Source of the DNA: an uncultured Phycisphaeraceae bacterium
Lineage (GTDB): Bacteria; Planctomycetota; Phycisphaerae; Phycisphaerales; UBA1924
Direction: 5' to 3'
Assembly: GCA_937899905.1 (NCBI GenBank)
Contig: CALCCF010000004.1
Span: forward strand, 1-39,739
DNA: 39,739 nt
Shown here: piece after piece, positions 17,548 through 30,346 of the stretch
Position numbering within the stretch: the stretch's first letter is position 1
Layout: each line of letters opens with the position of its first letter
Made by a program: the position numbers and the translations under genes
Notes under the pieces: model-generated
Told to the model about the DNA's origin: nothing
Database searches by the model: none
Seen by the model: only the letters and a program-made list of their open reading frames with translations

Positions 17548-18944
17548 CCGGGCCAGGCCAACCCGCAGCGATGTGGGGCGGGCGATTCGACGAGCCGCCC
17601 GACGCGCTCTTCAAGCGCTTCAACGACTCCCTGCCGATCGACTGGCGGCTCGTGCAACACGACATCGCCGCGTCCATCGCCTGGGCCCAAGAACTCCACG
17701 CGGTCGGTGTGCTGACCGAGGATGAGTGCCAGCGCATCACCGCCGGGCTGCACGAGGTCGCCGAGCACGCGGAGTCTCTGGCCAAACCACCAGTCGAGAG
17801 CGGCCTCGAGGATGTCCACACCTGGGTCGAGCACGAACTCGTGCAACGCCTTGGCGAGTTGGGCAAGAAACTCCACACGGGGCGCAGCCGCAATGACCTG
17901 GTCTCCACCGACTTTCGCCTCTGGGCGCGTGCGTGCGTGGCCGACCGCCGCCGGGAACTGGCCCAGCTGCGGCGCGCCGTCATCGACCTCGCCGACCGCC
18001 ATGCGCACGACCCGATGCCAGCCTACACGCACCTTCAGCCCGCGCAGCCCGTGACCATCGGCCATTGGGCGCTGGCCTACGAAGCCATGCTGGCGCGCGA
18101 TAGCCAGCGGCTGGCGGACGCCCTCCATCGCGTCGACGAATGCCCCCTGGGCTGCGGCGCGCTCGCGGGAACGGCCTACGACATCGACCGCCACCGCCTG
18201 GCGCAGTCCCTTGGCTTTGCGCGCCCAAGCACCAATAGCCTCGATGCCGCGAGCGACCGCGATTTTGCGCTCGAGGTCCTCGCGGTGTTGGCGGCTTGTG
18301 CGATCCACCTCTCGCGCCTGGCGGAGGATCTGATCATCTATAACAGCGCCGAATTTGGGCTTGTCGAGTTGTCCGACAAGGTCACCACCGGCTCGTCGCT
18401 CATGCCACAGAAGAAGAATCCCGACGGGCTCGAGCTCATCCGAGGCAAAGCCGGCCGCATCGCGAGTGCGCACGGCCAGCTGCTGATGCTGCTGAAGGCC
18501 CAGCCGCTCGCGTACAACAAGGACAACCAGGAAGACAAGGCCGCGCTGTTCGACGCGAGTGACGAGTTGAGCATGTGCCTCCGCATCGCCGCGCTTGTTG
18601 TCGAGACGACCAAGTTCGATCTTGAGCGCTGCCGCGAGCGAGCGTCGGCCGGTTACGCGAACGCAACCGAATTGGCGGACTACCTCGTCGCCAAGGGTGT
18701 GCCCTTCCGCGAGGCCCACGAGGTCGCCGGGCGGGCCGTGCGCGCGGCGCTCGACGCCGGCCGGCCCATCGAGGCCCTCCCGCTCGAAGCCCTTCAACGA
18801 GTACACCCGGCCATCGAAGCCGACGCCTACGACGTGCTGACGTTGGAGGCCACGCTCGCCAAGCGCGTCGCGTTCGGCGGCACGGCTCCGGCGCGCGTCT
18901 ACGAGGCCCGAGCCGCCGCTCGGTCGCGGCTCGATGCCGAGTAG
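17544..18944 (+). CDS. argH: Argininosuccinate lyase
   Basis: ArgH splits argininosuccinate into arginine and fumarate, the last step of the pathway. The start is GTG 17544 (VTGPGQPAAMWGGRF), overlapping the argG stop by four bases. A longer frame beginning inside argG is discounted because WGGRF normally lies near the N-terminus. The 466-residue protein has the superfamily signature GSSLMPQKKNPDGLE on the mobile catalytic loop, the TGRSRND motif, and THLQPAQP with the acid/base residue region. It is the last gene of the operon. A structured segment follows its stop. Confidence 0.95.
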   Translation: MTGPGQPAAMWGGRFDEPPDALFKRFNDSLPIDWRLVQHDIAASIAWAQELHAVGVLTEDECQRITAGLHEVAEHAESLAKPPVESGLEDVHTWVEHELVQRLGELGKKLHTGRSRNDLVSTDFRLWARACVADRRRELAQLRRAVIDLADRHAHDPMPAYTHLQPAQPVTIGHWALAYEAMLARDSQRLADALHRVDECPLGCGALAGTAYDIDRHRLAQSLGFARPSTNSLDAASDRDFALEVLAVLAACAIHLSRLAEDLIIYNSAEFGLVELSDKVTTGSSLMPQKKNPDGLELIRGKAGRIASAHGQLLMLLKAQPLAYNKDNQEDKAALFDASDELSMCLRIAALVVETTKFDLERCRERASAGYANATELADYLVAKGVPFREAHEVAGRAVRAALDAGRPIEALPLEALQRVHPAIEADAYDVLTLEATLAKRVAFGGTAPARVYEARAAARSRLDAE

Positions 18945-19269
18945 AACGGCTCAACGCGGAGCTTGATGACGCGCTCTCATCACGCCGAATCGGTTGAGCT
19001 CGCGGTTTGGTCTCCGCCCGGGTGAGGAACCTCCGCGCGGCCCAGCTGCACATTCGTCGGACTCCACCCAAATTGGCCGGACAGGTGGTCGATTTACCCC
19101 ATTTTTGCGCGACATTCTGGCCCCCCGGCTCTGGGGATGCGACCATGCTCCCAGTCTGGGGGCCGCCCAGAGGCCACGAGCCGGGGCGGACGACCAAGGA
19201 CGGACACTGCGGGAGAAAGCCAGGGCTCGGATGCCCGGACAAGGCCCCGCAACAAGGACGTACACACCC
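18945..19269. other. 325-bp gap between argH and the protease gene
   Basis: The first 60 bases hold nested hairpins, listed separately. The rest is the upstream region of the protease gene. It includes the stretch TTTACCCCATTTTTGCGCGA near 19092-19111, which loosely resembles a stretch (CCCCACTTTTTGCACGCGA) before the small lipoprotein gene. No RNA gene, clear promoter pair or coding signal is seen. Confidence 0.5.
18949..18999 (+). terminator. Nested hairpins after argH, possible terminator
   Basis: An outer 7-bp stem (GCTCAAC at 18949-18955 with GTTGAGC at 18993-18999) encloses an inner 6-bp stem (TGATGA at 18964-18969 with TCATCA at 18977-18982, 7-base loop). No T-run follows, so it could protect the 3' end or act with Rho; classic intrinsic termination is unlikely. 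Confidence 0.35.
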
Positions 19270-21420
19270 ATGCCCAAAGCTTCATCCCTGCGAGCAGCGC
19301 CGCTGGCGTGTGCGGCGGCAGCATTCGCACTCGCGGGCAGCGCAACGGCGCAGCCCGATCCCGGCGAGCCCATCCGGCTGCGATACGCCGAGTTCGACCC
19401 GACCCACTTCACGCCGGCAATACCCATGAACCTCCGTTCGCCGGGCGACGCGGGCGTGTACATCGTTCAACTCCACGAGCGATCGAACGCCGCCTCGATG
19501 GATGCGCTCCGCGATGCCGGCGCGCACATCGGGCGTTTCCTGCCCGAGAACGCGTACATCGTGCGCATGGGAGCGCGCATCGCCAACGTCGTGCGCACAT
19601 TGCCGGAAGTGCGATGGGTCGGTGCGTATCACCCCGCGTACAAGCTCGACGAGCCGATGCTGCACGCGCTCTCCCTTGGCGCGAGCGCTGGGCCACCCGT
19701 GCGATACTCGATCCAGCTGCTCGAGCGCGGCCCGAACCTTCAGGCCGCACTGTCGGACGCGATCACCCGCATCGGTGGCACCGTGCACGGCGGCGAACCA
19801 CAGGGCTCACGCATCGAGGCTTCGCTCGATCTCGCCCAGCTCGTCGAGGTGGCGCATCGGCCCGAAGTCCTGTTCGTCGACGAGAAGGGCGCCCCCGAAG
19901 ACGACATGGACATCGTCCGTCTGTTTAGTGGCGCAGACCTCCTGCACGACCTTGGCTTCAGCGGCCGCGGCGTGCGCGGCGAGGTGCTGGACGCCGGGTT
20001 GCTCGCCGATCACGTGGACTTCCGGCAGCGCCCCCCCATCATCCACGGCTCGAACGGTCCAATCACCAGCCACGGCACACCGGTCTACGGCATCCTCTTC
20101 GGAGATGGCACCGGCGACGCACGCTACCGCGGCATGCTCCCCGAAGCCCAGGGCATCTTCGCGAGCTACACAGAACTGGGCTTGCTCGGCGGACTCCAGA
20201 CGCGATACCAGCACACGGCCGAACTGGTGGATGAGGCCGGCCCGTACCGAGCCGTGTTCCAGTCCAACAGCTGGGGCGACCCGCGCACCACGGACTACAC
20301 GACCATCTCGGCGCAGATCGACGACATCGCGTTCCTCTACGACATCCTGATCACGCAGAGCCAGTCCAACTCAGGCGCCCGGCCGTCGCGCCCGCAGGCG
20401 TGGGCCAAGAACATCGTCTCTGTCGGCGGCATCGACCACTACAGAACGCTTACGAGACAGGACGACTCGCACTTGGCTGGCAGCACGGGCCCGGCCGCCG
20501 ATGGGCGCATCAAGCCCGACCTAGCGCACTTCTACGACAGCATCGAGACCACCAGCGGCCTTGGCGCCCGCGAGTACACGATCTTCAACGGCACGAGCGC
20601 ATCGACCCCGATCGTCGCCGGCCACTTCGGCATCCTGTACCAGCTCTGGGCCGAGGGTGTGCTCGGCAACGAGATCGTGACAACCGGGGAGGTCTTTGAC
20701 AGTCGGCCCGGCGCGATCACCGCCAAGGCGATCATGATCAACACGGCGCGCCCGTGGGCGCTCGCCGACGATCTGCAGCGACGCCACCAGGGCTGGGGTG
20801 CGCCCGATGTCTGGAACTTGTACAGCGCACGAGACGAGCTGTTCGTCGTCGACCAGAGCTTCAGCCTGCTGCAACCGGGCGATCGGGCGAGCTACACCGT
20901 CGACGTCGGCAGCCTGCGTGGCCCCTTGCACATCACGATGGCCTACCTCGATCCAGCCGGCAATCCGGCATCGACCGTGCACCGCATCAACGACCTCGAC
21001 CTGGTCGTGCTATCGCCCGACGGCGTGCCATACCGGGGGAACTCGGGGATGAACGACAGCCTGTTCACGCAACCGCGCGGGAGGTTCGATCGGGTGAACA
21101 CCGTCGAGAACGTATTCGTCCAGTCGGCCACGCCCGGGACGTGGAGCGTCGACGTCATCGCACGCGAGCTCAACGAGGACGCGAACCTGGCGACGCCCGG
21201 CATTGACGCCCACTTCGCCCTGGTCATCCGCGGCGGCGAGACGCGCGAGCAGTGCCGGGCCGATTTCGACGGCGACGGCACGCTCAGCGTCTTCGACTTC
21301 ATCTCATTCCAGAGCTCGTTCGTCGCAGGCGATATAGCCGCCGACTTCGATGGCGATGGCTTGCTGAGCGTCTTCGACTACGTGCTGTTCCAGACCCGAT
21401 TCACGATGGGCTGCCCGTAG
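19270..21420 (+). CDS. Secreted subtilisin-like (S8) protease with GC-type dockerin tail
   Basis: The start is ATG 19270 (MPKASSLRAAPLA), which begins a normal signal peptide ending GSATA-Q. Longer frames upstream lack one. The catalytic triad is visible: Asp241 in VLDAGLLADHVDF, His268 in SHGTPVYG and Ser443 in NGTSASTP. About 215 residues before Asp241 form a pro- or inhibitor-like region (VYIVQLHERSN onwards). After the catalytic domain comes a beta-sandwich of about 130 residues, as in other S8 proteases. Residues 662-716 are a dockerin-like tail, from Cys to the final Cys-Pro, with two DFDGDG calcium loops. The protein is probably exported and tethered or assembled through this tail. Its substrate is unknown. 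Confidence 0.92.
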   Translation: MPKASSLRAAPLACAAAAFALAGSATAQPDPGEPIRLRYAEFDPTHFTPAIPMNLRSPGDAGVYIVQLHERSNAASMDALRDAGAHIGRFLPENAYIVRMGARIANVVRTLPEVRWVGAYHPAYKLDEPMLHALSLGASAGPPVRYSIQLLERGPNLQAALSDAITRIGGTVHGGEPQGSRIEASLDLAQLVEVAHRPEVLFVDEKGAPEDDMDIVRLFSGADLLHDLGFSGRGVRGEVLDAGLLADHVDFRQRPPIIHGSNGPITSHGTPVYGILFGDGTGDARYRGMLPEAQGIFASYTELGLLGGLQTRYQHTAELVDEAGPYRAVFQSNSWGDPRTTDYTTISAQIDDIAFLYDILITQSQSNSGARPSRPQAWAKNIVSVGGIDHYRTLTRQDDSHLAGSTGPAADGRIKPDLAHFYDSIETTSGLGAREYTIFNGTSASTPIVAGHFGILYQLWAEGVLGNEIVTTGEVFDSRPGAITAKAIMINTARPWALADDLQRRHQGWGAPDVWNLYSARDELFVVDQSFSLLQPGDRASYTVDVGSLRGPLHITMAYLDPAGNPASTVHRINDLDLVVLSPDGVPYRGNSGMNDSLFTQPRGRFDRVNTVENVFVQSATPGTWSVDVIARELNEDANLATPGIDAHFALVIRGGETREQCRADFDGDGTLSVFDFISFQSSFVAGDIAADFDGDGLLSVFDYVLFQTRFTMGCP

Positions 21421-21432
21421 CGCCGCACCGCG

Positions 21433-23550
21433 TCAGTTCGCGCTGGCGACGCCCGGCCCGTCGGCGGCTTCAACATCTCCCGAACCCTCGCCCTCACCGA
21501 GCGCGATCGCGTCCATGACGATGCCGCTCGTGTAGGTATTGGCCATCCAGGGGGTATCCCCGTCGATCCCCGGCCCGTACACGGCGAGCACCGGCGGGGC
21601 GTCCTGTCCGAGCGCCTTCATGAGGTCCCAGCCGGGCTGGCTCTGGCTTGTGAGGTCGGCCTTAATCATCACGACATTGTCGCCGCGCAGCTTTGAGCGC
21701 ACCGGATCGACCTCGAGGATGGTCTTCTTGAGCACCTTGCAGTTGATGCACCAGTCGGCGGTGAAATCCACGACGACCACGTACCCCTCCTCGCGGGCAC
21801 GCTCGAAGAGCGCGGGCGTGTAGTCGACCCACGTGCTCGTGATGATGCCGCCGGCCCCCGCTTCTGCGGCCGCGGCGGCGAGCTGCGCCTCTCGCTCCTG
21901 GTAGTCGGCCTTGGCACCGTTGGTGACGTCGACCGCGAAGAGGATTGCGCCCCCACCGGCCAGCACACCCAGCACGGCGAATACGCCGCGCTTCGGCACG
22001 CTCTTGGTAATCTGCAGCGTGCGCAACACCAGCCAGAGGCACGCGAGCGCGACGAAGATCGCCGCCGCCCACCAGTGCAATTGGCGGCCGATCCATGGCA
22101 TGTCCAGGATGAGCGCCTGGATGCCGCTCGCCAGGAAGTATGCGCCCGCGCCGAGCAGCAGCAGGCCCATGACCTGCTTGACCAGTTCGCTCGCCGGCCC
22201 CGTACGTGGGAGGACATCGACCCACTTGGGGTTCATCGAGAGGATCAGGTAGGGCAGTGCCATGCCAATGCCCAGCGCCGTGAAGATCATGAGCGTCACG
22301 ATCTGCGGGATCTCGGTCGCGCTGACCAGTAGTGCGCCGGCCACAAGCCCAAAACAAGGCAAGCCGAGCACGCCGGTCATCACACCGAAGACGAACGAGC
22401 CCCAGGGCGTGTCGGCCTTCGGGTTCACCTTGTACACCGATTGCGGCAGCTGGATCGTGAACAGGCCCATCAGCCCGAGCGACATGATCGCGATGATCAC
22501 GCCCACGCCAGCCGTAAACCACCACACGCCGAAGATCGCGCCGACGACCGTGCCCAGCAGAGCCGCGGGAATGCCGAGCCCCATCCAGAACGCGATGACG
22601 CCCAGCGCCATCCAGATGCCCAGCATGAGCGTCTTGCCAGGCGAGCCGGCGTGCTGCGACAGCGTCATGACCTTGATCGGGATCACCGGCAGCACGCAGG
22701 GCGTGAGGTTCAGCACGAAGCCGCCCACGATGCCCATGAGCACGACAACGGCGATACCGCCGGCCGAGTCGGGGCTGGGGACGGGGATGAAGCCGAGGAA
22801 CTTATTGCGCGTATCGACCTCGGCCGATGCCGCGGGGGATCCGCTGGCACCGGCTGGTTCGTCGGAGCCAGCATCAGACGCAACCGGCTCATCACTGGTG
22901 CCGGCACCATCCCAAGTCACCGCAACGGCGATGGCATTGTCGATGGTCGAGGACTCGACGCCCGAGGCGATCGCGGGGGCCGCACCCTCGCCGAACGCAG
23001 GGAGTGACGCGAACGCGTCGGTATCCTCGGGCGCGTAGCAGAGGGTCTCGTCGCACACCTGGTAGCTGACGACCAGCTCGATCGTCCGGGCCTCGGCAGC
23101 CATTTCGCGATCGATGAGCACCGGCACGAACGCCGTCGCCCGCCCCGTGTACACGGGCACCTCGACGGGATCGCCGAAGCCCGTTGGGTTGGGCACCGGG
23201 TAGGGCTTGGGTTCGGGCCACTGGATGTCCGCGCCGTGCAGGATCGCGGCGTTGTCCTTCAGAGCGATCTCGGTGCGGATAGCAAACTCGGCGATCTCGC
23301 TGGGCAGCACGTCCTGGTCGGAGCTCGGCCAGCTCTTCAGACCGGGCGGGTGATCGAGCGTCACGGCGACCAGAGCCACGAGCGGCCCCTCATCGGCTTG
23401 GCGGGGTGCCCACCAGGCCTCGGCCGATACGGTGACGGCGGGATCATCGAAGCCCATCATCTGGGCGTTCGCCCGGGGCACCAGCATGGAAGAGGGTGCC
23501 AGTGTCCCGATAAGTACCGCCGCTAGGGCCCAGAAGCTCGTCATCCGCAT
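21433..23550 (-). CDS. dsbD: Thiol:disulfide interchange protein DsbD family
   Basis: DsbD carries electrons from cytoplasmic thioredoxin across the inner membrane to exported proteins. The start ATG 23550 is chosen because GGAGG lies just upstream and a signal peptide follows; the 705-residue product has all three DsbD parts. The N-terminal exported domain has CDETLCYAPED. The membrane core (about residues 275-560) has eight or so helices with LTPCVLPVIPIK and GLPCFGLVAGALL, the two conserved membrane cysteines. The C-terminal thioredoxin domain has DFTADWCINCK (Cys601, Cys604). A linker rich in Ser, Pro and Asp precedes the core. It is convergent with the protease gene, 12 bases apart, and divergent from fliM. 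Confidence 0.93.
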   Translation of the reverse strand: MRMTSFWALAAVLIGTLAPSSMLVPRANAQMMGFDDPAVTVSAEAWWAPRQADEGPLVALVAVTLDHPPGLKSWPSSDQDVLPSEIAEFAIRTEIALKDNAAILHGADIQWPEPKPYPVPNPTGFGDPVEVPVYTGRATAFVPVLIDREMAAEARTIELVVSYQVCDETLCYAPEDTDAFASLPAFGEGAAPAIASGVESSTIDNAIAVAVTWDGAGTSDEPVASDAGSDEPAGASGSPAASAEVDTRNKFLGFIPVPSPDSAGGIAVVVLMGIVGGFVLNLTPCVLPVIPIKVMTLSQHAGSPGKTLMLGIWMALGVIAFWMGLGIPAALLGTVVGAIFGVWWFTAGVGVIIAIMSLGLMGLFTIQLPQSVYKVNPKADTPWGSFVFGVMTGVLGLPCFGLVAGALLVSATEIPQIVTLMIFTALGIGMALPYLILSMNPKWVDVLPRTGPASELVKQVMGLLLLGAGAYFLASGIQALILDMPWIGRQLHWWAAAIFVALACLWLVLRTLQITKSVPKRGVFAVLGVLAGGGAILFAVDVTNGAKADYQEREAQLAAAAAEAGAGGIITSTWVDYTPALFERAREEGYVVVVDFTADWCINCKVLKKTILEVDPVRSKLRGDNVVMIKADLTSQSQPGWDLMKALGQDAPPVLAVYGPGIDGDTPWMANTYTSGIVMDAIALGEGEGSGDVEAADGPGVASAN

Positions 23551-23641
23551 CGCAGCCTCCACGGCCTCGCTGGGCCGCCGATGGTCTCGGTCGTTGGTGC
23601 AGTGTAATCCGTTGCGCTGCGAGCATGTTCCCGGCATGCCC

Positions 23642-23665
23642 GCCCCAAACTTGGCCCCAAACTTG
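23642..23665. repeat. Perfect 12-bp tandem repeat between dsbD and fliM
   Basis: GCCCCAAACTTG occurs twice, back to back, in the 212-bp region between the divergent starts at 23550 and 23763. Two head-to-tail copies spaced about one helical turn apart are a common layout for a regulator binding site. It could instead be a chance slippage duplication. Confidence 0.6.
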
Positions 23666-23762
23666 CGGGCCGCCCTCAAGCGGCGCTCGGCAAGGGTCCG
23701 ATGCAGTCGCTGCGCCGGGTTCGTTCCCGGCTCCAGCCCGGTCGGCACGCGCAGGGAGCGCC

Positions 23763-24776
23763 ATGGACGTCCTTGACCAAAGCGAGGTTGATGCCCTTCT
23801 CGCGGCGGTAGGCACCGGCGAGGTCGAGGAAGAAGCGACCGAGGCGCAGGTCTTCAGCCGCCACCGCCGGGACTTCGACCAGGTCGAGATCCGCGATTAC
23901 GACTTCAAGCGGCCCGAGCGCGTCTCGAAGGACCAGATGCGGTCGCTCCAGACGCTCCACGAGCAGTTCTCACGGAACTTTGGCGCGTCGTTATCGGGCT
24001 TTCTGCGCACGATCGTCGAGGTCAAGGTCGCCACGTGCGAGCAGATGACGTATGGCGAGTTCATCAGCGCGCTGCCCAACCCCACGAGCTTCAACCTGAT
24101 CGAGTCCGACGAGCTGGCTGGCCAGATGTGCATGGAGCTCAGCCCGCTTATCATCTACCCTATCATCGACCGACTCTTGGGCGGCACGAGCCAGGATCTG
24201 TTCATCCCCCAGCGGCCCATGACGCAGATCGAGAGCCGCCTGATCAGCAACGTGACCAATCGCGGTCTCGAGGCCCTCAGCGAGGCCTGGGCGGGCGTGA
24301 AGGAGATGGCGTTTTCCATCGGCTCGACCGAGAGCAACCCGCAGCTGGTCCAGATCGTGCCGCCCAACGAGGTGGTGGTGGTCATCGGCTTCGAGGTCAA
24401 GATGTCCAACCGCGCGGGCACGATGAGCCTGTGCATCCCATACAACGTCATCGAGCCGGTGATGGAGGCCGTCAGCGCCCAGAACTGGTTCTCCTCGGGC
24501 TCGGTCGGCCGAGATCCGAGCTATGAGAACCGCCTCGGGGGCTCGCTGGCCGCCGCGGGCGTGCCGGTCTCGGGCGTGCTGGCCCGCACGACTATCAGCC
24601 TGCGTGATCTTGCCAACATGGCCCCAGGCGATCTGATCATGACCGAGACCCCGGTGACCAAGCCGATGGTCCTGTGCATCGGCGGCGAGCACAAGTTCCT
24701 GGCGCACATCGGGCAGCACCGCAACAAACGAGCCCTAAGGGTCATCCGTTCGGTGACCCCCACCGATCGCTTCTAG
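23763..24776 (+). CDS. fliM: Flagellar motor switch protein FliM
   Basis: FliM forms the middle of the flagellar C-ring and binds phospho-CheY. The N-terminus, MDVLDQSEVDALLAAV, is the standard FliM start with its CheY-binding type segment. The middle domain follows (residues about 45-230, with KDQMRSLQTLHEQFSRNF and the NPTSFNLI region). The C-terminal SpoA domain (about 260-330) ends in FLAHIGQHRNKRALRV. The 337-residue length is normal. GGGAG precedes ATG 23763. The gene stands alone: dsbD is divergent and the nusA operon follows with its own promoter, so no other flagellar gene is in the window. Confidence 0.93.
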   Translation: MDVLDQSEVDALLAAVGTGEVEEEATEAQVFSRHRRDFDQVEIRDYDFKRPERVSKDQMRSLQTLHEQFSRNFGASLSGFLRTIVEVKVATCEQMTYGEFISALPNPTSFNLIESDELAGQMCMELSPLIIYPIIDRLLGGTSQDLFIPQRPMTQIESRLISNVTNRGLEALSEAWAGVKEMAFSIGSTESNPQLVQIVPPNEVVVVIGFEVKMSNRAGTMSLCIPYNVIEPVMEAVSAQNWFSSGSVGRDPSYENRLGGSLAAAGVPVSGVLARTTISLRDLANMAPGDLIMTETPVTKPMVLCIGGEHKFLAHIGQHRNKRALRVIRSVTPTDRF

Positions 24777-24798
24777 GTGCCCGCGTCCACATCAGGCA

Positions 24799-24828
24799 TT
24801 GACTCTCTCGGTCGCGATCCGCTATCAT
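24799..24828 (+). promoter_or_regulatory. Sigma70-type promoter for the nusA-infB operon
   Basis: TTGACT (24799-24804) and TATCAT (24823-24828) are separated by 18 bases. This is the best promoter match seen in the window. The start would be near 24835. Confidence 0.65.
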
Positions 24829-25055
24829 CGTGTTGCGATGAGCCACGCCTGGACCCATCCGAACGGCGACCCGACGCGATCGACGCGTGTGGGCGTGCGT
24901 GCGGCGGGGTCTTGGGCCTGCAAGGGTTGCTGCCGATGATGTGAGGTTTCGGCACAATCGAGCGGCCAACGGCGAGCGGCGGGATGCCCTCGGCGAGCGG
25001 GTAGTGGCCGGGTCACGAGCGCATGAGGCGTCTTGTGGCCCGGGTTGTTGTTGTC

Positions 25056-25073
25056 GGGTCGAGGTTTCGACCC
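25056..25073 (+). promoter_or_regulatory. Hairpin in the nusA leader
   Basis: GGGTCGA (25056-25062) and TCGACCC (25067-25073) form a perfect 7-bp stem with a GGTT loop, 34 bases before the nusA start. No T-run follows, so it is not a terminator on its own. It may act in the self-control often seen in nusA leaders. Confidence 0.45.
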
Positions 25074-25107
25074 AGCACGCCATGCACGGCGTTGGAGGAT
25101 GCGGACG

Positions 25108-26568
<1,461 letters not shown>

Positions 26569-26634
26569 GAGAGTGCAGAGTGACGCCCTTGGGTGGCCTC
26601 GCGATGGTGCGGGCCCTGGCGCATGGAGTGACGT

Positions 26635-29442
<2,808 letters not shown>

Positions 29443-29448
29443 GAGAGC

Positions 29449-29547
29449 GTTGAAGTGACGGAGCGATTGCGCGACGAAGCGCTCCCGAACCGCCGCAATC
29501 ACGACCCCCTTCGTCGCTTCGTGATCGCGATACCGCGTCACTTCAGC
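29449..29547 (+). promoter_or_regulatory. Long inverted repeat between infB and ylxP
   Basis: GTTGAAGTGACG (29449-29460) pairs with CGTCACTTCAGC (29536-29547) at 11 of 12 positions. The enclosed 75 bases contain further partly complementary GACGAAGCG/CGCTTCGT segments. The 3' arm ends two bases before the ylxP ATG at 29550 and would cover its ribosome-binding region. Confidence 0.55.
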
Positions 29548-29549
29548 AC

Positions 29550-29951
29550 ATGGTCATTGGAGTCCTCCAGTTTGAGCTTCTTGTACCCGGCGCCGAGTCT
29601 TTGAAAGACAAGCGTGCCGTGGTTCGCAGCGTTCGGGACAAGCTCAGCCGCGAGCTGCGCATCAGCATCGCCGAGGTTGGCGCGCACGACAACCTCTCGG
29701 TCGCCATGATGGGTGCGGCGATCGTGGCGAAAGATGGGCCGCGGGCCCACGAGCTGCTCGATCGCACATGGAATCGCCTAACCGAGCTGCGTGATGGTCA
29801 GATCGGCAACGTGCGGCGAGAGATCATCGTGCCCAGCCGCGAGGACTTGGCCGAGCCGGTGACTGGGCCGGACGAGGGTGATATCGCGGCCGAGATGCTC
29901 GCGCACTTTGCCCATAACGACGAACACCACGCAGAGGATCAGACGTCGTGA
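29550..29951 (+). CDS. ylxP: DUF503 (YlxP-like) protein
   Basis: A 133-residue protein whose first 95 residues match the DUF503/YlxP family: MVIGVLQFELLVPGAESLKD, then KRAVVRSVRDKL and the SIAEVGAHDNLSVA strand. The C-terminal 40 residues are acidic and variable. The family is commonly encoded between infB and rbfA, as here, and is thought to assist ribosome-related functions, but no reaction is established. ATG 29550 follows the infB stop by 107 bases, which are filled by an inverted repeat. The stop overlaps the rbfA start as GTGA. I see no obvious ribosome site, since the 3' arm of the inverted repeat occupies that position. Confidence 0.88.
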   Translation: MVIGVLQFELLVPGAESLKDKRAVVRSVRDKLSRELRISIAEVGAHDNLSVAMMGAAIVAKDGPRAHELLDRTWNRLTELRDGQIGNVRREIIVPSREDLAEPVTGPDEGDIAAEMLAHFAHNDEHHAEDQTS

Positions 29952-30346
29952 GCACGAAGACCGAGCGACTGGCTTCCTCGATCGAGAAGAGCGTGCAGCA
30001 GGTGCTCGCACGAGGGTTGCAAGACCCGCGCGTGCGAGGGCTGATCACGGTCACCAAGGTCGACATCACGCCCGACTCGAAGCAGGCCACCATCGGCATC
30101 TCCGTGCTGCCGCAGGAGCACCAGGCGCTCACCGTGCATGGGCTGCGCAGCGCGGCACGGCACATCCGGCGCGAGGTCGGCGACCTGATCCGCACGCGGA
30201 CCATGCCCGAGCTCCGCTTCGTCGAGGACGGAAGCCTCAAGAAGCAGGCCGAGGTGCTCGGCGAGCTCGCGAAGGTGCGCGAGGAGATGGACGCGAAGCC
30301 CGAAGCGGCATCTGATGACGCCGACGCTGATCGGGGCGAGCCGTGA
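29948..30346 (+). CDS. rbfA: Ribosome-binding factor A
   Basis: RbfA helps mature the 30S subunit by binding near 16S rRNA helix 1. The 132-residue protein follows the family: RLASSIEKSVQQVLARGLQDPRV at the start, the KH-like core with VTKVDITPDSKQATIGISVL, and the RSAARHIRREVGDLIRTRTMPELRFVED end. An acidic tail of about 25 residues is variable. GTG 29948 overlaps the ylxP stop by four bases. Its own stop overlaps the next GTG start in the same way, so the three genes are translationally coupled. Confidence 0.94.
   Translation: MSTKTERLASSIEKSVQQVLARGLQDPRVRGLITVTKVDITPDSKQATIGISVLPQEHQALTVHGLRSAARHIRREVGDLIRTRTMPELRFVEDGSLKKQAEVLGELAKVREEMDAKPEAASDDADADRGEP

Larger units (their letters stand above)
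24777..25107. other. 331-bp gap between fliM and nusA: promoter and long leader
   Basis: It contains a good promoter at 24799-24828 and then about 270 bases of untranslated leader before nusA. The leader holds a possible 33-codon ORF starting within a few bases of the expected transcription start (24838-24939), a repeated CGGCGAGCGG near 24965-25000, and a 7-bp hairpin at 25056-25073. No rimP gene is present here. Confidence 0.6.
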
